Source of the DNA: Salinisphaera sp. T31B1
GTDB lineage: Bacteria; Pseudomonadota; Gammaproteobacteria; Nevskiales; Salinisphaeraceae
Direction: 5' to 3'
NCBI RefSeq assembly: GCF_040361275.1
Contig: NZ_APNH01000003.1
Coordinates: 620,001 to 684,000, forward strand
DNA: 64,000 nucleotides
Part shown: in pieces, positions 36,857-48,018 of the stretch
How positions within the stretch are numbered: position 1 is the stretch's first letter
Layout of the letters: each line of letters opens with the position of its first letter
The notes under the pieces: model-generated
Told to the model about the DNA's origin: nothing
Database searches by the model: none
The model's input: the letters and a program-made list of their open reading frames with translations, nothing else
Position numbers and translations under genes: made by a program

Positions 36857-37351
36857 ATGACTGACTGGCAAGGCGGCGAATTGCTGCATATTCATATAGC
36901 GCCGGCGGCCGCCTATGAGATGGAACCGCTGGACGAAGCCGAGTTGGTGGCCGGGCGCGGTATCGTCGGCGACCGCTATTTTCTGGGGACGGGCACCTAT
37001 TCACCCAAGCCGGATATCCGCGAAGTGACCCTGATCGAGGTCGAAGTCCTCGAGGCGCTGGCCGCCAACGACCCGCCGTTGCAGGACGGGCCGATCGTGC
37101 TCGACCCGAGCGAGCACCGCCGTAACCTGACGACTCGCGGTGTGCCGCTGAATCATCTGGTCGGCAAGCGTTTTTGTGTGGGCGAGACCGTCCTGCGGGG
37201 CGGGCGCCTGAATTTCCCGTGCAAGTACCTGGAGGAGCTGCTGGGCGAGCCGGTGTATCTGCCGCTGTACAACCGCTCCGGCCTGAACTGCACGATCGAG
37301 ACCGGCGGGACCATACGGCCCGGCGATCAAATCTCGCCGATCGACGGCTGA
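36857..37351 (+). CDS. MOSC domain protein (molybdenum cofactor-binding)
   Basis: A 164-residue stand-alone MOSC protein. MOSC domains bind molybdenum cofactor and include reductases of N-hydroxylated compounds such as YiiM, YcbX and mARC. The conserved Cys that ligates Mo is probable in LNFPCKYLEELLG (about residue 122), following the GRGIVGDRYF and HRRNLTTRGV blocks. It is immediately upstream of a flavin/2Fe-2S reductase with a 4-bp gap. Elsewhere MOSC domains are fused to just this kind of reductase, so the two probably form one electron-transfer system. Confidence 0.88.
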   Translation: MTDWQGGELLHIHIAPAAAYEMEPLDEAELVAGRGIVGDRYFLGTGTYSPKPDIREVTLIEVEVLEALAANDPPLQDGPIVLDPSEHRRNLTTRGVPLNHLVGKRFCVGETVLRGGRLNFPCKYLEELLGEPVYLPLYNRSGLNCTIETGGTIRPGDQISPIDG

Positions 37352-37355
37352 TCGC

Positions 37356-38309
37356 GTGTCCGCACGGATTATCATGAAGCTCGTCGTCGACGACCGGGTC
37401 GACGACCGTGACGGGGTCGTCGTACTGACGCTGCGTCATCCCAGAAAACCGCGGCTGCCGGCCTGGCGGGGTGGGGCCCATGTGGACATGCACCTGCCGG
37501 ACGGCAAGATCCGCCAGTATTCGCTGTGTGGCGATCCGGGTGACCGCACCGTCTACCGGATCGCGGTTCAGAAAGAATCGGCCGGGCGCGGCGGCTCGTG
37601 CTGGATTCACGATCATGTCTGCCGTGGCGATATCGTCCATCTCAGTGCGCCACGGACGAATTTTGCGCTCCATGACGGGGCACGGCGCCATGTCTTCGTT
37701 GCCGGCGGCATCGGTGTGACGCCCTTGCTGGCGATGGCGCGTCAGGCGCGCCACCGCGGCGATGATTTCATCTTTCACTACTGTGCGGCGCGGCGCGAGC
37801 GGGCTGCATTGCTGACTGAGGTGGACTCGGTCGCCGGAGACCGGTTGAGAACCTATTTCTCAGACGAGCAGCGATTGGATGTCAAGACGCTGTTCGAGGG
37901 TCGCACGACCGATGATCATACCCACCTGTACGGTTGCGGCCCGGCGCGTTTGACCGATGCCATACGCGACGCGGCGCACGATGCTGGCTGGCCCGAAGAG
38001 CGCGTGCATTTCGAAGTCTTTCAGCCGCCGCTCGACGACGACTTCAAGCCGGAGCCCTTCGAGGTGGTGGTGGCCTCGAGCGGCGAGCGGGTGCCGGTAC
38101 CGGCAGATCGCACCGCGCTAAGCGTATTGCGCGATCATGGTTACAGCATGCCGTCGTCGTGCGAATTGGGCGTGTGTGGGGCCTGTATCTGCGAATATCG
38201 CGACGGTCAGGTCATCCATCGCGACAGCGTACTCAGTCTGGCCGATCGGCAGCATCGAATGACGCCTTGTATCTCCCGGGCACGTTGCCGGGTCACGCTG
38301 GATATCTGA
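37356..38309 (+). CDS. PDR/VanB-type flavin oxidoreductase with C-terminal 2Fe-2S ferredoxin domain
   Basis: A 317-residue phthalate dioxygenase reductase family protein. A flavin-binding domain (RQYSLCGDP) and a NAD-binding domain (FVAGGIGVTPLLAMAR, YGCGPARL) are followed by a plant-type 2Fe-2S domain with CELGVCGACIC plus a distal Cys near ISRARC. Such proteins pass electrons from NAD(P)H to an oxygenase; none is present here, and the neighbouring MOSC protein is the likely acceptor. The start is GTG 37356. It is an operon member with ridA and MOSC. Confidence 0.9.
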   Translation: MSARIIMKLVVDDRVDDRDGVVVLTLRHPRKPRLPAWRGGAHVDMHLPDGKIRQYSLCGDPGDRTVYRIAVQKESAGRGGSCWIHDHVCRGDIVHLSAPRTNFALHDGARRHVFVAGGIGVTPLLAMARQARHRGDDFIFHYCAARRERAALLTEVDSVAGDRLRTYFSDEQRLDVKTLFEGRTTDDHTHLYGCGPARLTDAIRDAAHDAGWPEERVHFEVFQPPLDDDFKPEPFEVVVASSGERVPVPADRTALSVLRDHGYSMPSSCELGVCGACICEYRDGQVIHRDSVLSLADRQHRMTPCISRARCRVTLDI

Positions 38310-38335
38310 CGGGCTGGTACAAGTTTTGCTTCTTG

Positions 38336-38358
38336 TTTAGTGGAAATTGTCCACTAAA
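38336..38358. promoter_or_regulatory. 23-bp palindromic operator upstream of the MHS transporter
   Basis: A perfect 9-bp inverted repeat, TTTAGTGGA-N5-TCCACTAAA, ending 12 bp before the transporter start codon. It shares the GTGGAAA core with the palindrome upstream of ridA. Binding by the local XRE-cupin factor or by a GntR-type regulator would be compatible. Confidence 0.6.
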
Positions 38359-38370
38359 GTAGAGGCTAAG

Positions 38371-39702
38371 ATGGCGATTGCAGCGCGTTCTTCGTACGCA
38401 TCCGGCCGCAAGGCCCATCCCCGTGAGGTGGTCGCAGCCTCCCAGCGGCGCAAGATCGTCGTGTCCAGCGTGATCGGTACCACAGTCGAGTGGTACGACT
38501 TCCTCATCTATGGCACGGCGGCTGCTCTGGTATTCAATCGGCTGTTCTTTCCGAGTTTCGATCCGACCGTAGGGACGATCGCGGCCTTTGGTTCGTATGC
38601 ACTCGGTTTTATCGCCCGACCGCTGGGCGGCATCGTATTCGGCCATTTCGGCGACCGGATCGGGCGCAAATCGATGTTATCGCTGACAATCATCCTGATG
38701 GGACTGGGCACTTTCCTGATCGGGTGCCTGCCGACCTACGAGCAGATCGGTGTCTGGGCGCCGATCATGCTGATCGCGCTGCGCTTGATCCAGGGGCTGG
38801 GTATCGGTGGCGAATGGGGCGGTGCCGTACTGATGGTGGTGGAAAGCGTGGACCCTCGGCGACGCGGATTCTATGGCGCGGTGGTCCAGATCGGCTACTC
38901 GCTGGGGGTTATCGCCTCGATCGGAGCCTTTGCATTGGCGACGGCGTTACCCGAGGAGGACTTTCTGAGCTGGGGCTGGCGGCTGCCGTTCCTGGCGAGT
39001 GCGCTGCTGGTGGTCGTGGGCCTGTTCATCCGTCTGCGTCTGCACGAGACGCCAGCATTCACGCAGGTCAAGCGGTCGAACACGGTGGCGAAATTGCCGG
39101 TCCTGGAAATCTTGTTCGAGCAACCGCGTACGTTCTTGACCGCCGTGGGTCTGAAAGTCTCGGAAATCGCATATGTCAGCATCGTCACAGTCTTTTCGAT
39201 CGCCTATGTCACCGGCGAACTCGGCCTACCGCGTAGCGTGATCCTCAACGGCATTCTGATCGCGGCGTTCATCGAGCTGTTCACGATCCCGTTCTTCGGC
39301 TGGCTTTCCGATCGTTACGGCCGCAAGCCACTGTTCGTGTTTGCCTGTCTTTTTTCCATTGTCTATGCGTTTCCCATGTTCTGGCTGTTCGAAACACACA
39401 ATGCGGCGGTCATCGCGGTCACCGTGGCCATCGCCTTGAGCTTCGGGCAGGGCATCATGTTCGGCACAGGCGCGGCTTGGATGTCGGAGTTGTTCGAGGC
39501 CCGTCTGCGCTACAGTGGTGCTTCGCTCGGTTTTCAGGTCGGCGCTGCCCTCAGCGGCGGCTTCACGCCGATCATTGCGGCATCGCTGCTGGCCTGGAGC
39601 GGAGCGACGTGGCCGATCTCCATGTATTTGATCGTCATCGCGCTGGTGACGCTGTTCGCGGCCGCGAACGCGCCGGAAACCGCGGGCAAGCCGATCGACT
39701 GA
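38371..39702 (+). CDS. Metabolite:H+ symporter (MHS family, MFS)
   Basis: A 443-residue, 12-segment MFS transporter. The MHS signature SVIGTTVEWYDFLIYG precedes TM1, GHFGDRIGRK is the loop 2-3 motif and RLIQGLGIGGEWGGA is the TM4 motif. Relatives (KgtP, ProP, ShiA) import organic acids, betaines or aromatic acids. The AGAGG at 38361-38365 supports ATG 38371, not the upstream TTG. The gene is preceded by a strong palindrome and probably supplies the substrate of the upstream reductase module. Confidence 0.9.
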   Translation: MAIAARSSYASGRKAHPREVVAASQRRKIVVSSVIGTTVEWYDFLIYGTAAALVFNRLFFPSFDPTVGTIAAFGSYALGFIARPLGGIVFGHFGDRIGRKSMLSLTIILMGLGTFLIGCLPTYEQIGVWAPIMLIALRLIQGLGIGGEWGGAVLMVVESVDPRRRGFYGAVVQIGYSLGVIASIGAFALATALPEEDFLSWGWRLPFLASALLVVVGLFIRLRLHETPAFTQVKRSNTVAKLPVLEILFEQPRTFLTAVGLKVSEIAYVSIVTVFSIAYVTGELGLPRSVILNGILIAAFIELFTIPFFGWLSDRYGRKPLFVFACLFSIVYAFPMFWLFETHNAAVIAVTVAIALSFGQGIMFGTGAAWMSELFEARLRYSGASLGFQVGAALSGGFTPIIAASLLAWSGATWPISMYLIVIALVTLFAAANAPETAGKPID

Positions 39703-39724
39703 CCGTCACACGGCCGATGTATGG

Positions 39725-40501
39725 CTAGCGTTCGAGCGAGGTCAGGTTCATCTGAATGATCGCGCCGTCGCCTTTCTGCTGTTCGACGCGTACTGGAATC
39801 CAGTCGGCGTTGCGGGCCAGCCAGAAGCTCAGACGCTTGTTGTCGTCGACGCGGTCCACACGCAGCGTGTCGTAGCGTCCGCCGGGGGTCGAGATCGTGC
39901 CGCCGTCGGTGGCACGCAGCCGATAGGTCTTGATCTCGTCCTCGTCGACCAGCCGGAACGCGGTCTCCGCCAGCGTATCCGGGTCGGGCGCCTCGGCGAC
40001 CCAGCGACGGGCCGCGATCTGGATCGAGAGCGGATCGAGCTCGTCGCCAGCCAGCGGCAATGTCTGCCGGGTGCCCTGCTTGTTGGCGTAGTGGACTTGC
40101 CCGGCGGCCCAGTCGAAATCCAGCGTATAGCTCTTCTTGTCATCGCCCTGGATACGGTGGCTGTAATGGCTCGGCCGTAGCGCATCGTCTTCGACACAGA
40201 ACCGGCTTTCGTCGCGCACATCGCCCAGGAACAGGCGCACCAGAGCGTTCGGATCAGCCCGCCCACGGTATATATAGCAGTTGGGCGAGGTGTCGTTCGC
40301 GAGGCTGAATTCGGTGGTGCCCAGCCCCAGCTTGCCGCGGTGGACATCGAACTTGGCGGTGAAGCCATCGGTGACCGCTGCCTGCGAGGCCAGCGCGAGC
40401 GACCACAGCAATGCAACAAGTACGACGCGGCCCTGTCGTAGGCGTCTCGAGCCGAGACAGCTCAAGCGGTCATGACGAGGCGATCGGATCGTGGTCTTCA
40501 T
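39725..40501 (-). CDS. DUF3108 exported protein
   Basis: A 258-residue protein with an N-terminal signal peptide or anchor (VVLVALLWSLALASQA, about 26-41) followed by a DUF3108 domain. This beta-rich domain is found in periplasmic or outer-membrane proteins of unknown function (blocks FTAKFDVHRGKLGLG, YIYRGRADPN, RIQGDDKKSYTLDFDW). Its place after purN is conserved in gammaproteobacteria. It overlaps the end of purN by 32 bp. Confidence 0.85.
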   Translation of the reverse strand: MKTTIRSPRHDRLSCLGSRRLRQGRVVLVALLWSLALASQAAVTDGFTAKFDVHRGKLGLGTTEFSLANDTSPNCYIYRGRADPNALVRLFLGDVRDESRFCVEDDALRPSHYSHRIQGDDKKSYTLDFDWAAGQVHYANKQGTRQTLPLAGDELDPLSIQIAARRWVAEAPDPDTLAETAFRLVDEDEIKTYRLRATDGGTISTPGGRYDTLRVDRVDDNKRLSFWLARNADWIPVRVEQQKGDGAIIQMNLTSLER

Positions 40502-41155
40502 TCGGGCAATGCTCCTGAATGCGGCCGTCGCGCCAGACGACGCCCTCGCGTAGCTGCACCCGCCCGCTTACGAGATCGCCGACGGCTTTGGCATAGAGCC
40601 GTTGTTCGACGCGGACCATCAATCGTTCGGCCAGCTCGCTTGCGGTGTCGTCCGGTCGTACGGCGATGCTGGCCTGGCGGATCGGCGGGCCGGCATCGAG
40701 TTCCGGGATGACGAAATGCACGGTCGCCCCGTGTCTGGCGTCACCGGCCTCCAGGGCTCGGGCATGGGTGTGCAGGCCGGGGTGGCGCGGCAATAGTGAT
40801 GGATGAATATTGATCAGTCTGTCGGCGAAGCGCTGTACGAAGGCTGAACTGAGAATGCGCATATAGCCGGCCAGCAGTACCCAGTCGGGGGCGGCGCCCT
40901 CGATGCGCGCTGCCAATGCGCGGTCGAAGTCTTCACGCACTGAAAACGCGCTGCTGTCGATGGCCGCACACGGCAGGCCGGCCAGCCGGGCGATGCGCAG
41001 GCCGCGCGCATCCAGGCGGTTGCTCACCACCAGCACGATGCGCGCATCCAGGCGACCGGTGTCGATGGCCTCGATCAGCGCGGCAAGGTTGCGGCCGCGG
41101 CCGGACAGGACGACGACAAGACGAGCCGGCGATTGCGTCGGCGCAGATGAGCCCG

Positions 41156-41159
<4 letters not shown>
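40470..41159 (-). CDS. purN: Phosphoribosylglycinamide formyltransferase
   Basis: Third step of purine synthesis: transfers formyl from 10-formyl-tetrahydrofolate to GAR. It has 229 residues. The catalytic Asn and His are in INIHPSLLPRHPG, the Asp in VHFVIPELDAGPPI, and GYMRILSSAFVQRF is the folate-binding loop. It is coupled to purM by a 4-bp overlap and overlaps the downstream DUF3108 gene. Confidence 0.95.
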
Positions 41160-42196
<1,037 letters not shown>

Positions 42197-42408
42197 GGCG
42201 GCTCGCTGGCTGATGAATCATCGGGCCGACCGCAACGGTCGGCATGGGTTTCGGGCTTGCGTGTTATTGTAACGCGGGATCAAGGGTGCTCGCCGGACAC
42301 CGTCAGCCGATTCATCGAGGTCGATTTGAGCCATCGTGGGACACGCCGGGTGAAATGCCCGTCAGAGGCCGGGCGGCCGCCGAGTGCAACCGCAGGGAGC
42401 CGGTAACG

Positions 42409-43455
42409 GTGCGCCGACGCAATCTGTTGATTCTGGCGCTTGTCGCAGTCCTGGGACTAATCTGGCTGCTCGGTTCGATTCTCACGCCGTTTCTCATCGG
42501 CGCCGGGTTGGCCTATGTGTGCGATCCGCTCGTCGACCGCCTTGAGCGCATGCGGTTGTCGCGAACCGGCGGCGTGATCGTGGTGTTCGCGGGCGTGGTG
42601 CTGATCTGTGCGTTGATGACACTGCTGCTGCTGCCGTTGCTTCAGCAGCAGATCGATACGCTGATCCAGAACCTGCCGCGCTATGCCGACTGGATCCAGC
42701 GCACGGTCAACCCGTGGCTGGGCAGTCTGTCGCCGTCCGGCCGACCGTTCGACGTCGATTCGATCAAGACGCTGATCGCCGACAACTGGGGAACCGCCGG
42801 CGGTTTCGCCTCGACGGTGGCGAAGAAGGCGTTCTCGTCGGGCACCGCACTCATGGCTATGGTCATGAATCTGTTGCTGATTCCGGTGATCATGTTCTAC
42901 CTGCTGCGCGATTGGGACCATATGGTCGCCTGGATTCGTGCACAGCTGCCGCGCCGATATGTCGGTACGGCCACGGAGCTGGCACGCGAGACCGATCAGG
43001 TGCTCGGCCAGTTCATCCGGGGCCAGCTGCTGGTCATGACCGTACTGGGCTCGATCTATATCGTCGGGCTCTGGCTGGCCGGTCTCGATCTTGCGCTGGT
43101 CATCGGCCTGGGTGCGGGCCTGATCAGTTTCGTGCCTTATGTCGGCGTGATTACCGGGCTGTCGCTGTCGACCATCGCCATGCTGGTCCAGACCGGCGAG
43201 CCGTTCCAGCTGATCTGGGTGTTTCTGGTCTTCGGTATCGGTCAGGTCATGGAGCAGGTGGTACTGCAACCGCTGTTGCTGGGTGATGCGATCGGTCTGC
43301 ATCCCGTATGGGTGATCTTCGCGGTACTGGCCGGCGGCCAGCTGTTCGGTTTCGTCGGCGTGCTCATCGCACTTCCGGTGGCCGCAGCCATCGCTGTGTT
43401 GGTTCGCTACGGCGGTCGGCAGTGGCGGGCGAGCCGGTTGTACCTGGATCACTAG
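42409..43455 (+). CDS. AI-2E family transporter (PerM)
   Basis: A 348-residue polytopic membrane protein of the PerM/TqsA family, with about seven to eight hydrophobic segments. The C-terminal family blocks are clear: GLGAGLISFVPYVGVITGL, FGIGQVMEQVVLQPLLLG and GQLFGFVGVLIALPVAA. The exported substrate (autoinducer-2, Na+, or another) is not known for PerM. GTG 42409 with an AGGGAG site at 42394-42399 fits the basic N-terminus (RRRNLLILALVAVL); the long upstream frame is not supported. The hda gene follows, an order conserved in pseudomonads. Confidence 0.88.
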   Translation: MRRRNLLILALVAVLGLIWLLGSILTPFLIGAGLAYVCDPLVDRLERMRLSRTGGVIVVFAGVVLICALMTLLLLPLLQQQIDTLIQNLPRYADWIQRTVNPWLGSLSPSGRPFDVDSIKTLIADNWGTAGGFASTVAKKAFSSGTALMAMVMNLLLIPVIMFYLLRDWDHMVAWIRAQLPRRYVGTATELARETDQVLGQFIRGQLLVMTVLGSIYIVGLWLAGLDLALVIGLGAGLISFVPYVGVITGLSLSTIAMLVQTGEPFQLIWVFLVFGIGQVMEQVVLQPLLLGDAIGLHPVWVIFAVLAGGQLFGFVGVLIALPVAAAIAVLVRYGGRQWRASRLYLDH

Positions 43456-43463
43456 GGGCGCGC

Positions 43464-44162
43464 ATGGCGGTTCAACTGGTACTCGGCGTACAGCTGCCCC
43501 AGAGTGCGACGCTCGACGCGTTCGTGGGCCAGCGCAATGCGCACGTCAAGGCGTCGGTCGCGGAGCTGGTGGCCGGGCGTACCGAGCGGCTGTTCGTGCA
43601 CGGGCCGACAGCCACCGGCAAGACGCATCTGCTGCAGGCCGCCTGCCGTGCGATCGGCGATTCAGGCCAGCGCAGCGTGTATCTGCCCTTGGCCCAGGTG
43701 GGACGGCAGGCGACAGCGCTTCTCACGGGTCTTCAGGACATGGACTGTGTCTGTGTCGATGACGTCGCTGCCATCGCTGGCGACCGCGAAGCCGAGATCG
43801 CACTGCTGTCGCTGACCGACGGGCTGCGCGCCCGCGGCGCGCGTCTGCTGGCCGCCGACGCCGAGCCGCCACGCGAAATCGGGCTGGCGCTGCCGGATCT
43901 GGTCAGTCGTCTGGCCTGGGGTGGGGCGATCGCGACTATCGAACTGGACGAGCCCGACCGGCAGGAGCTGCTTACCCGCCGCGCGGCCCAGCGGGGCATG
44001 GAGCTGCCCGATGCCACGGCGCGCTGGCTGCTGCGCCACCACGGCGAGCACGATGTGCCGGCACTGATGACGATCCTGGACACGCTCGATCATGCCTCGC
44101 TATCGGCGCATCGGCGCCTGACCGTACCTTTTGTAAAACAGACCCTGGCCGGGCCGCGCTGA
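43464..44162 (+). CDS. hda: DnaA regulatory inactivator Hda
   Basis: An AAA+ DnaA paralogue of 232 residues that binds the DNA sliding clamp and triggers hydrolysis of DnaA-ATP, limiting re-initiation. A clamp-binding-like segment QLVLGVQLP is at the N-terminus; the P-loop is GPTATGKTHLLQA, Walker B is CVCVDDVAAI and the arginine finger region is LVSRLAWGGA. ATG 43464 follows perM by 8 bp. Confidence 0.92.
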   Translation: MAVQLVLGVQLPQSATLDAFVGQRNAHVKASVAELVAGRTERLFVHGPTATGKTHLLQAACRAIGDSGQRSVYLPLAQVGRQATALLTGLQDMDCVCVDDVAAIAGDREAEIALLSLTDGLRARGARLLAADAEPPREIGLALPDLVSRLAWGGAIATIELDEPDRQELLTRRAAQRGMELPDATARWLLRHHGEHDVPALMTILDTLDHASLSAHRRLTVPFVKQTLAGPR

Positions 44163-44165
44163 CGG

Positions 44166-45133
<968 letters not shown>

Positions 45134-45151
45134 CTAACCTTATGGAAACCG

Positions 45152-45517
45152 TCAGGCATCGTCGCTCTGTTCCGCGACCAGTTCGAATACGCGCTCGGGC
45201 GGCCGGGCGATGATCGCGCCCTCGTCGGTTTCCAGGATGGGCCGCTGCATGAGCGCCGGCTCGACGGTGAGAATCTCGATCACGCGGTTGCGCTCCAGCG
45301 GCGGCTCATCGATATCGGCCCAGTCGGTAAAGCCGGGATCGTTGCGGCGCACCAGCGTGTCGGGTTCGCCGTCGAGCAGGTTGAGCAGCCGGTCCAGCGT
45401 CGCCGTGTCCGGTGGCTGGTCGATATAGTCGATGACGGTCGGTTCGTATCCGGCTTGGCGCAGCAGCGCCAGGGCCGCGCGCGATTTCGAGCATTGTTCG
45501 TTGTGATAGAGCCGCAT
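45152..45517 (-). CDS. arsC: ArsC-family thioredoxin-fold reductase
   Basis: A 121-residue glutaredoxin-dependent arsenate reductase-like protein. The active-site Cys is in HNEQCSKSRAAL and the anion-binding Arg in VEPALMQRPIL. It belongs to the YfgD-like branch found in housekeeping contexts, and no arsR or arsB is nearby, so arsenate may not be its physiological substrate. It is first in the arsC-wrbA-DUF2069 operon. Confidence 0.88.
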   Translation of the reverse strand: MRLYHNEQCSKSRAALALLRQAGYEPTVIDYIDQPPDTATLDRLLNLLDGEPDTLVRRNDPGFTDWADIDEPPLERNRVIEILTVEPALMQRPILETDEGAIIARPPERVFELVAEQSDDA

Positions 45518-45622
45518 GCGGGCCTCGATGGTCTGGCAAGCGCGTCATCCTGACCGTGCCGATGGCACGGCGCAACCGGCGCCGTCGTCTAACTCCCGTG
45601 CCGGCCACGCGCGGCGTGCGGG

Positions 45623-46198
45623 TCAACGGGCATACCAGCGCGTGCGTAGCGCGGTCTCGACACGGGCCGGGTACCAGTACTGGCCCAGACTGCCGTTGTA
45701 GCGAGCCAGTGCCCGGGTGAGATTGCCGTGCTCGATATCCAGGTAGTAGGCCAGAATCGTGCAGCCGTAGCGCAGGTTGGTATGCATATCGAACAGATTG
45801 TCGTCCGGACGGCCGATTTCGTCGATCCAGAACGGCATGACCTGCATCAGCCCCAGCGCGCCGGCCGAAGATACCGCAAAGCGTTGAAAACGCGATTCGA
45901 CCTGAATCAGCGCGAGCACGACCTGCGGGTCGAGCCCGGCCCGCGCGGCTTCGGCGTGCACCGTCTTGAGCAACGCCATGCGGCGGCCGACATCGGGCAC
46001 GAGCGTGCTCAACCGCGTCGACATGTCGAGCAGCCAGACTTCGGCCTCGAAGCGGTTGGAAAAACTCGCCGATGTCTTGACGGCATCCGTCAGCGCTCGG
46101 CGCAGCGCCGGATCGACCGACGCCGGCACCGCGGCGGCCGCAAACACGCGAGGCACGCTCAGCGCCAGGGCGAGCGCGACCACCGCGGTGGTCTTCAC
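45623..46198 (-). CDS. Lytic transglycosylase, SLT domain
   Basis: A periplasmic peptidoglycan lytic transglycosylase of 191 residues. A signal peptide (VVALALALSVPRVFA) is followed by an SLT/goose-lysozyme-like domain with the catalytic Glu in LALIQVESRFQRFA and the conserved GALGLMQVMP and ARYNGS motifs. It cleaves between MurNAc and GlcNAc. It overlaps proS by 4 bp. Confidence 0.9.
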   Translation of the reverse strand: MKTTAVVALALALSVPRVFAAAAVPASVDPALRRALTDAVKTSASFSNRFEAEVWLLDMSTRLSTLVPDVGRRMALLKTVHAEAARAGLDPQVVLALIQVESRFQRFAVSSAGALGLMQVMPFWIDEIGRPDDNLFDMHTNLRYGCTILAYYLDIEHGNLTRALARYNGSLGQYWYPARVETALRTRWYAR

Positions 46199-47907
46199 GG
46201 CGTGGCGGGCAGGCCCAGCGCCTGGCGGATCGCCTCCAGACTATGCTCGATCTGTTTGGATTCCGCGTCGCGGCGGCCCTTGTACTCGAGCATGCCCGCC
46301 TCCAGTCCGCGATCGGAGACCACGATACGGTGCGGCACGCCGATGAGTTCGGCATCGGCGAACATCGGGCCCGGCCGCAGGCCGCGATCGTCATAGGCGG
46401 CATCGATACCGGCCGCGCGGCACTGCGCATACAGGGTTTCGCAGGCCTCGCGCACAGCCGCGGACTTGTCGGCCTTGATCGGTATGATCATCAGATCGAA
46501 GGGTGCGATCGCGGCCGGCCAGCAGATGCCGGAATCGTCGAAACACTGCTCGATGGCCGCGGCGACGATGCGCGATACGCCGAAGCCGTAGCAGCCCATC
46601 TGTGGCACAACGGCCCTGCCGTTCTCGTCGAGCACGGTCAGGTCGAGCGCGGTGCTGTACTTGTCGCCGAGCTGGAATACGTGGCCGACCTCGATGCCGC
46701 GCAGCAGAGCCAGCGGCGAGCCGTCCGGGCTGGGATCGCCGGCGACCACGTTGCGCAGATCGGCGAACCGCGGTTCGACGCTGTCCCGACCCCAGTTGAA
46801 GTTGAGAAAATGTGCGCCGTCATAGTTCGCGCCCACCGCCATGTCAGTGGCGTTGGCCAACGCATGATCCGCGATCACCTCGAGGTTGAGATTAACGGGT
46901 CCCAGCGAACCCGGGCCGGCGCCGAAGTGGGTCCGAATGGTCGCTTCGTCGGCGAAGGTCAATGGCTTGGCCACGCCCTCGAGATTCTCGGCCTTGATCT
47001 CGTTGAGGCTGTGATCGCCGCGCAGCACCAGTAGCACCGGATCGCCCGCATCGCCCATCACGACGATCGCCTTGGCAGTCTGTTCTGGCGGTAGGTCGAG
47101 TGCAGCGCATAGCTGTGCGATGGTGGCTACGCCGGGCGTATCCACCTTGCGCAGCTCGCCGGCCGGTGCCGCCCGATCGCCGGCCGGACGCTGGGTGATC
47201 GCAGCCTCGGTGTTGGCGGCGTAGCGGCCATCCTCGGACACGGCCAGCTCGTCTTCGCCGGAGCCGGCCAGTACGTGAAACTCTTCGGACTTGGCACCAC
47301 CGATGGCACCGGAGTCGGCTGCGACGATCCGGTAATCCAGCCCGATACGGTCGAGTATGCGCGCGTAGGCCGCGCGCATGACGTGATACTCGCGATCCAG
47401 ATCAGCGGCGTCCATATGGAACGAGTACGCATCTTTCATGATGAACTCGCGTGCCCGCATCAGCCCGAAGCGGGGGCGGATCTCGTCGCGGAACTTGGTC
47501 TGGATCTGATAGAAGTTCAGTGGCAACTGCTTGTAGCTGCTGACATCGCGCTTGACGAAATCGGTAATGACCTCTTCATGGGTGGGGCCAAAACAGTATT
47601 CGCGGTCGGCGCGATCGGTCATGCGGAGCATGAGATCGCCCATCTGATCCCAGCGGCCGGACTCGCGCCAGAGTTCGGCCGGCTGTACCGCCGGCATCAG
47701 CACTTCCAGGGCGCCGGCGGCATCCATCTCCTGGCGTACGATCGCCTCGACGCGTTTGAGTACCCGCATGCCCAGCGGGCTCCAGGTATACAGCCCAGCG
47801 CCGAGCTTGCGGATCATGCCCGCGCGGAGCATCAGCTGATGAGACACGATCTCGGCGTCGGCCGGAGTCTCTTTCGTGGTGGACAGCGCGAAGGCAGATA
47901 GACGCAT
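46195..47907 (-). CDS. proS: Prolyl-tRNA synthetase (bacterial type, with editing domain)
   Basis: A class II synthetase of 570 residues. Motif 2 (FRDEIRPRFGLMRAREF) and motif 3 (GFGVSRIVAAAIEQ) are present, and the INS editing domain lies at about 225-400 between them. It charges tRNA-Pro and clears Ala-tRNA-Pro. The following transglycosylase is translationally coupled. Confidence 0.97.
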   Translation of the reverse strand: MRLSAFALSTTKETPADAEIVSHQLMLRAGMIRKLGAGLYTWSPLGMRVLKRVEAIVRQEMDAAGALEVLMPAVQPAELWRESGRWDQMGDLMLRMTDRADREYCFGPTHEEVITDFVKRDVSSYKQLPLNFYQIQTKFRDEIRPRFGLMRAREFIMKDAYSFHMDAADLDREYHVMRAAYARILDRIGLDYRIVAADSGAIGGAKSEEFHVLAGSGEDELAVSEDGRYAANTEAAITQRPAGDRAAPAGELRKVDTPGVATIAQLCAALDLPPEQTAKAIVVMGDAGDPVLLVLRGDHSLNEIKAENLEGVAKPLTFADEATIRTHFGAGPGSLGPVNLNLEVIADHALANATDMAVGANYDGAHFLNFNWGRDSVEPRFADLRNVVAGDPSPDGSPLALLRGIEVGHVFQLGDKYSTALDLTVLDENGRAVVPQMGCYGFGVSRIVAAAIEQCFDDSGICWPAAIAPFDLMIIPIKADKSAAVREACETLYAQCRAAGIDAAYDDRGLRPGPMFADAELIGVPHRIVVSDRGLEAGMLEYKGRRDAESKQIEHSLEAIRQALGLPATP

Positions 47908-48018
47908 GGGCTTGGGCCGCCGAATCGGAAAATGAAGACGAATATGGGCGCGATTCTACAAAAAAGCGCGAACAGTGGCCCGCCGGTGTTTGCCGGCCGG
48001 GTCGGGACGGCACCCAGG

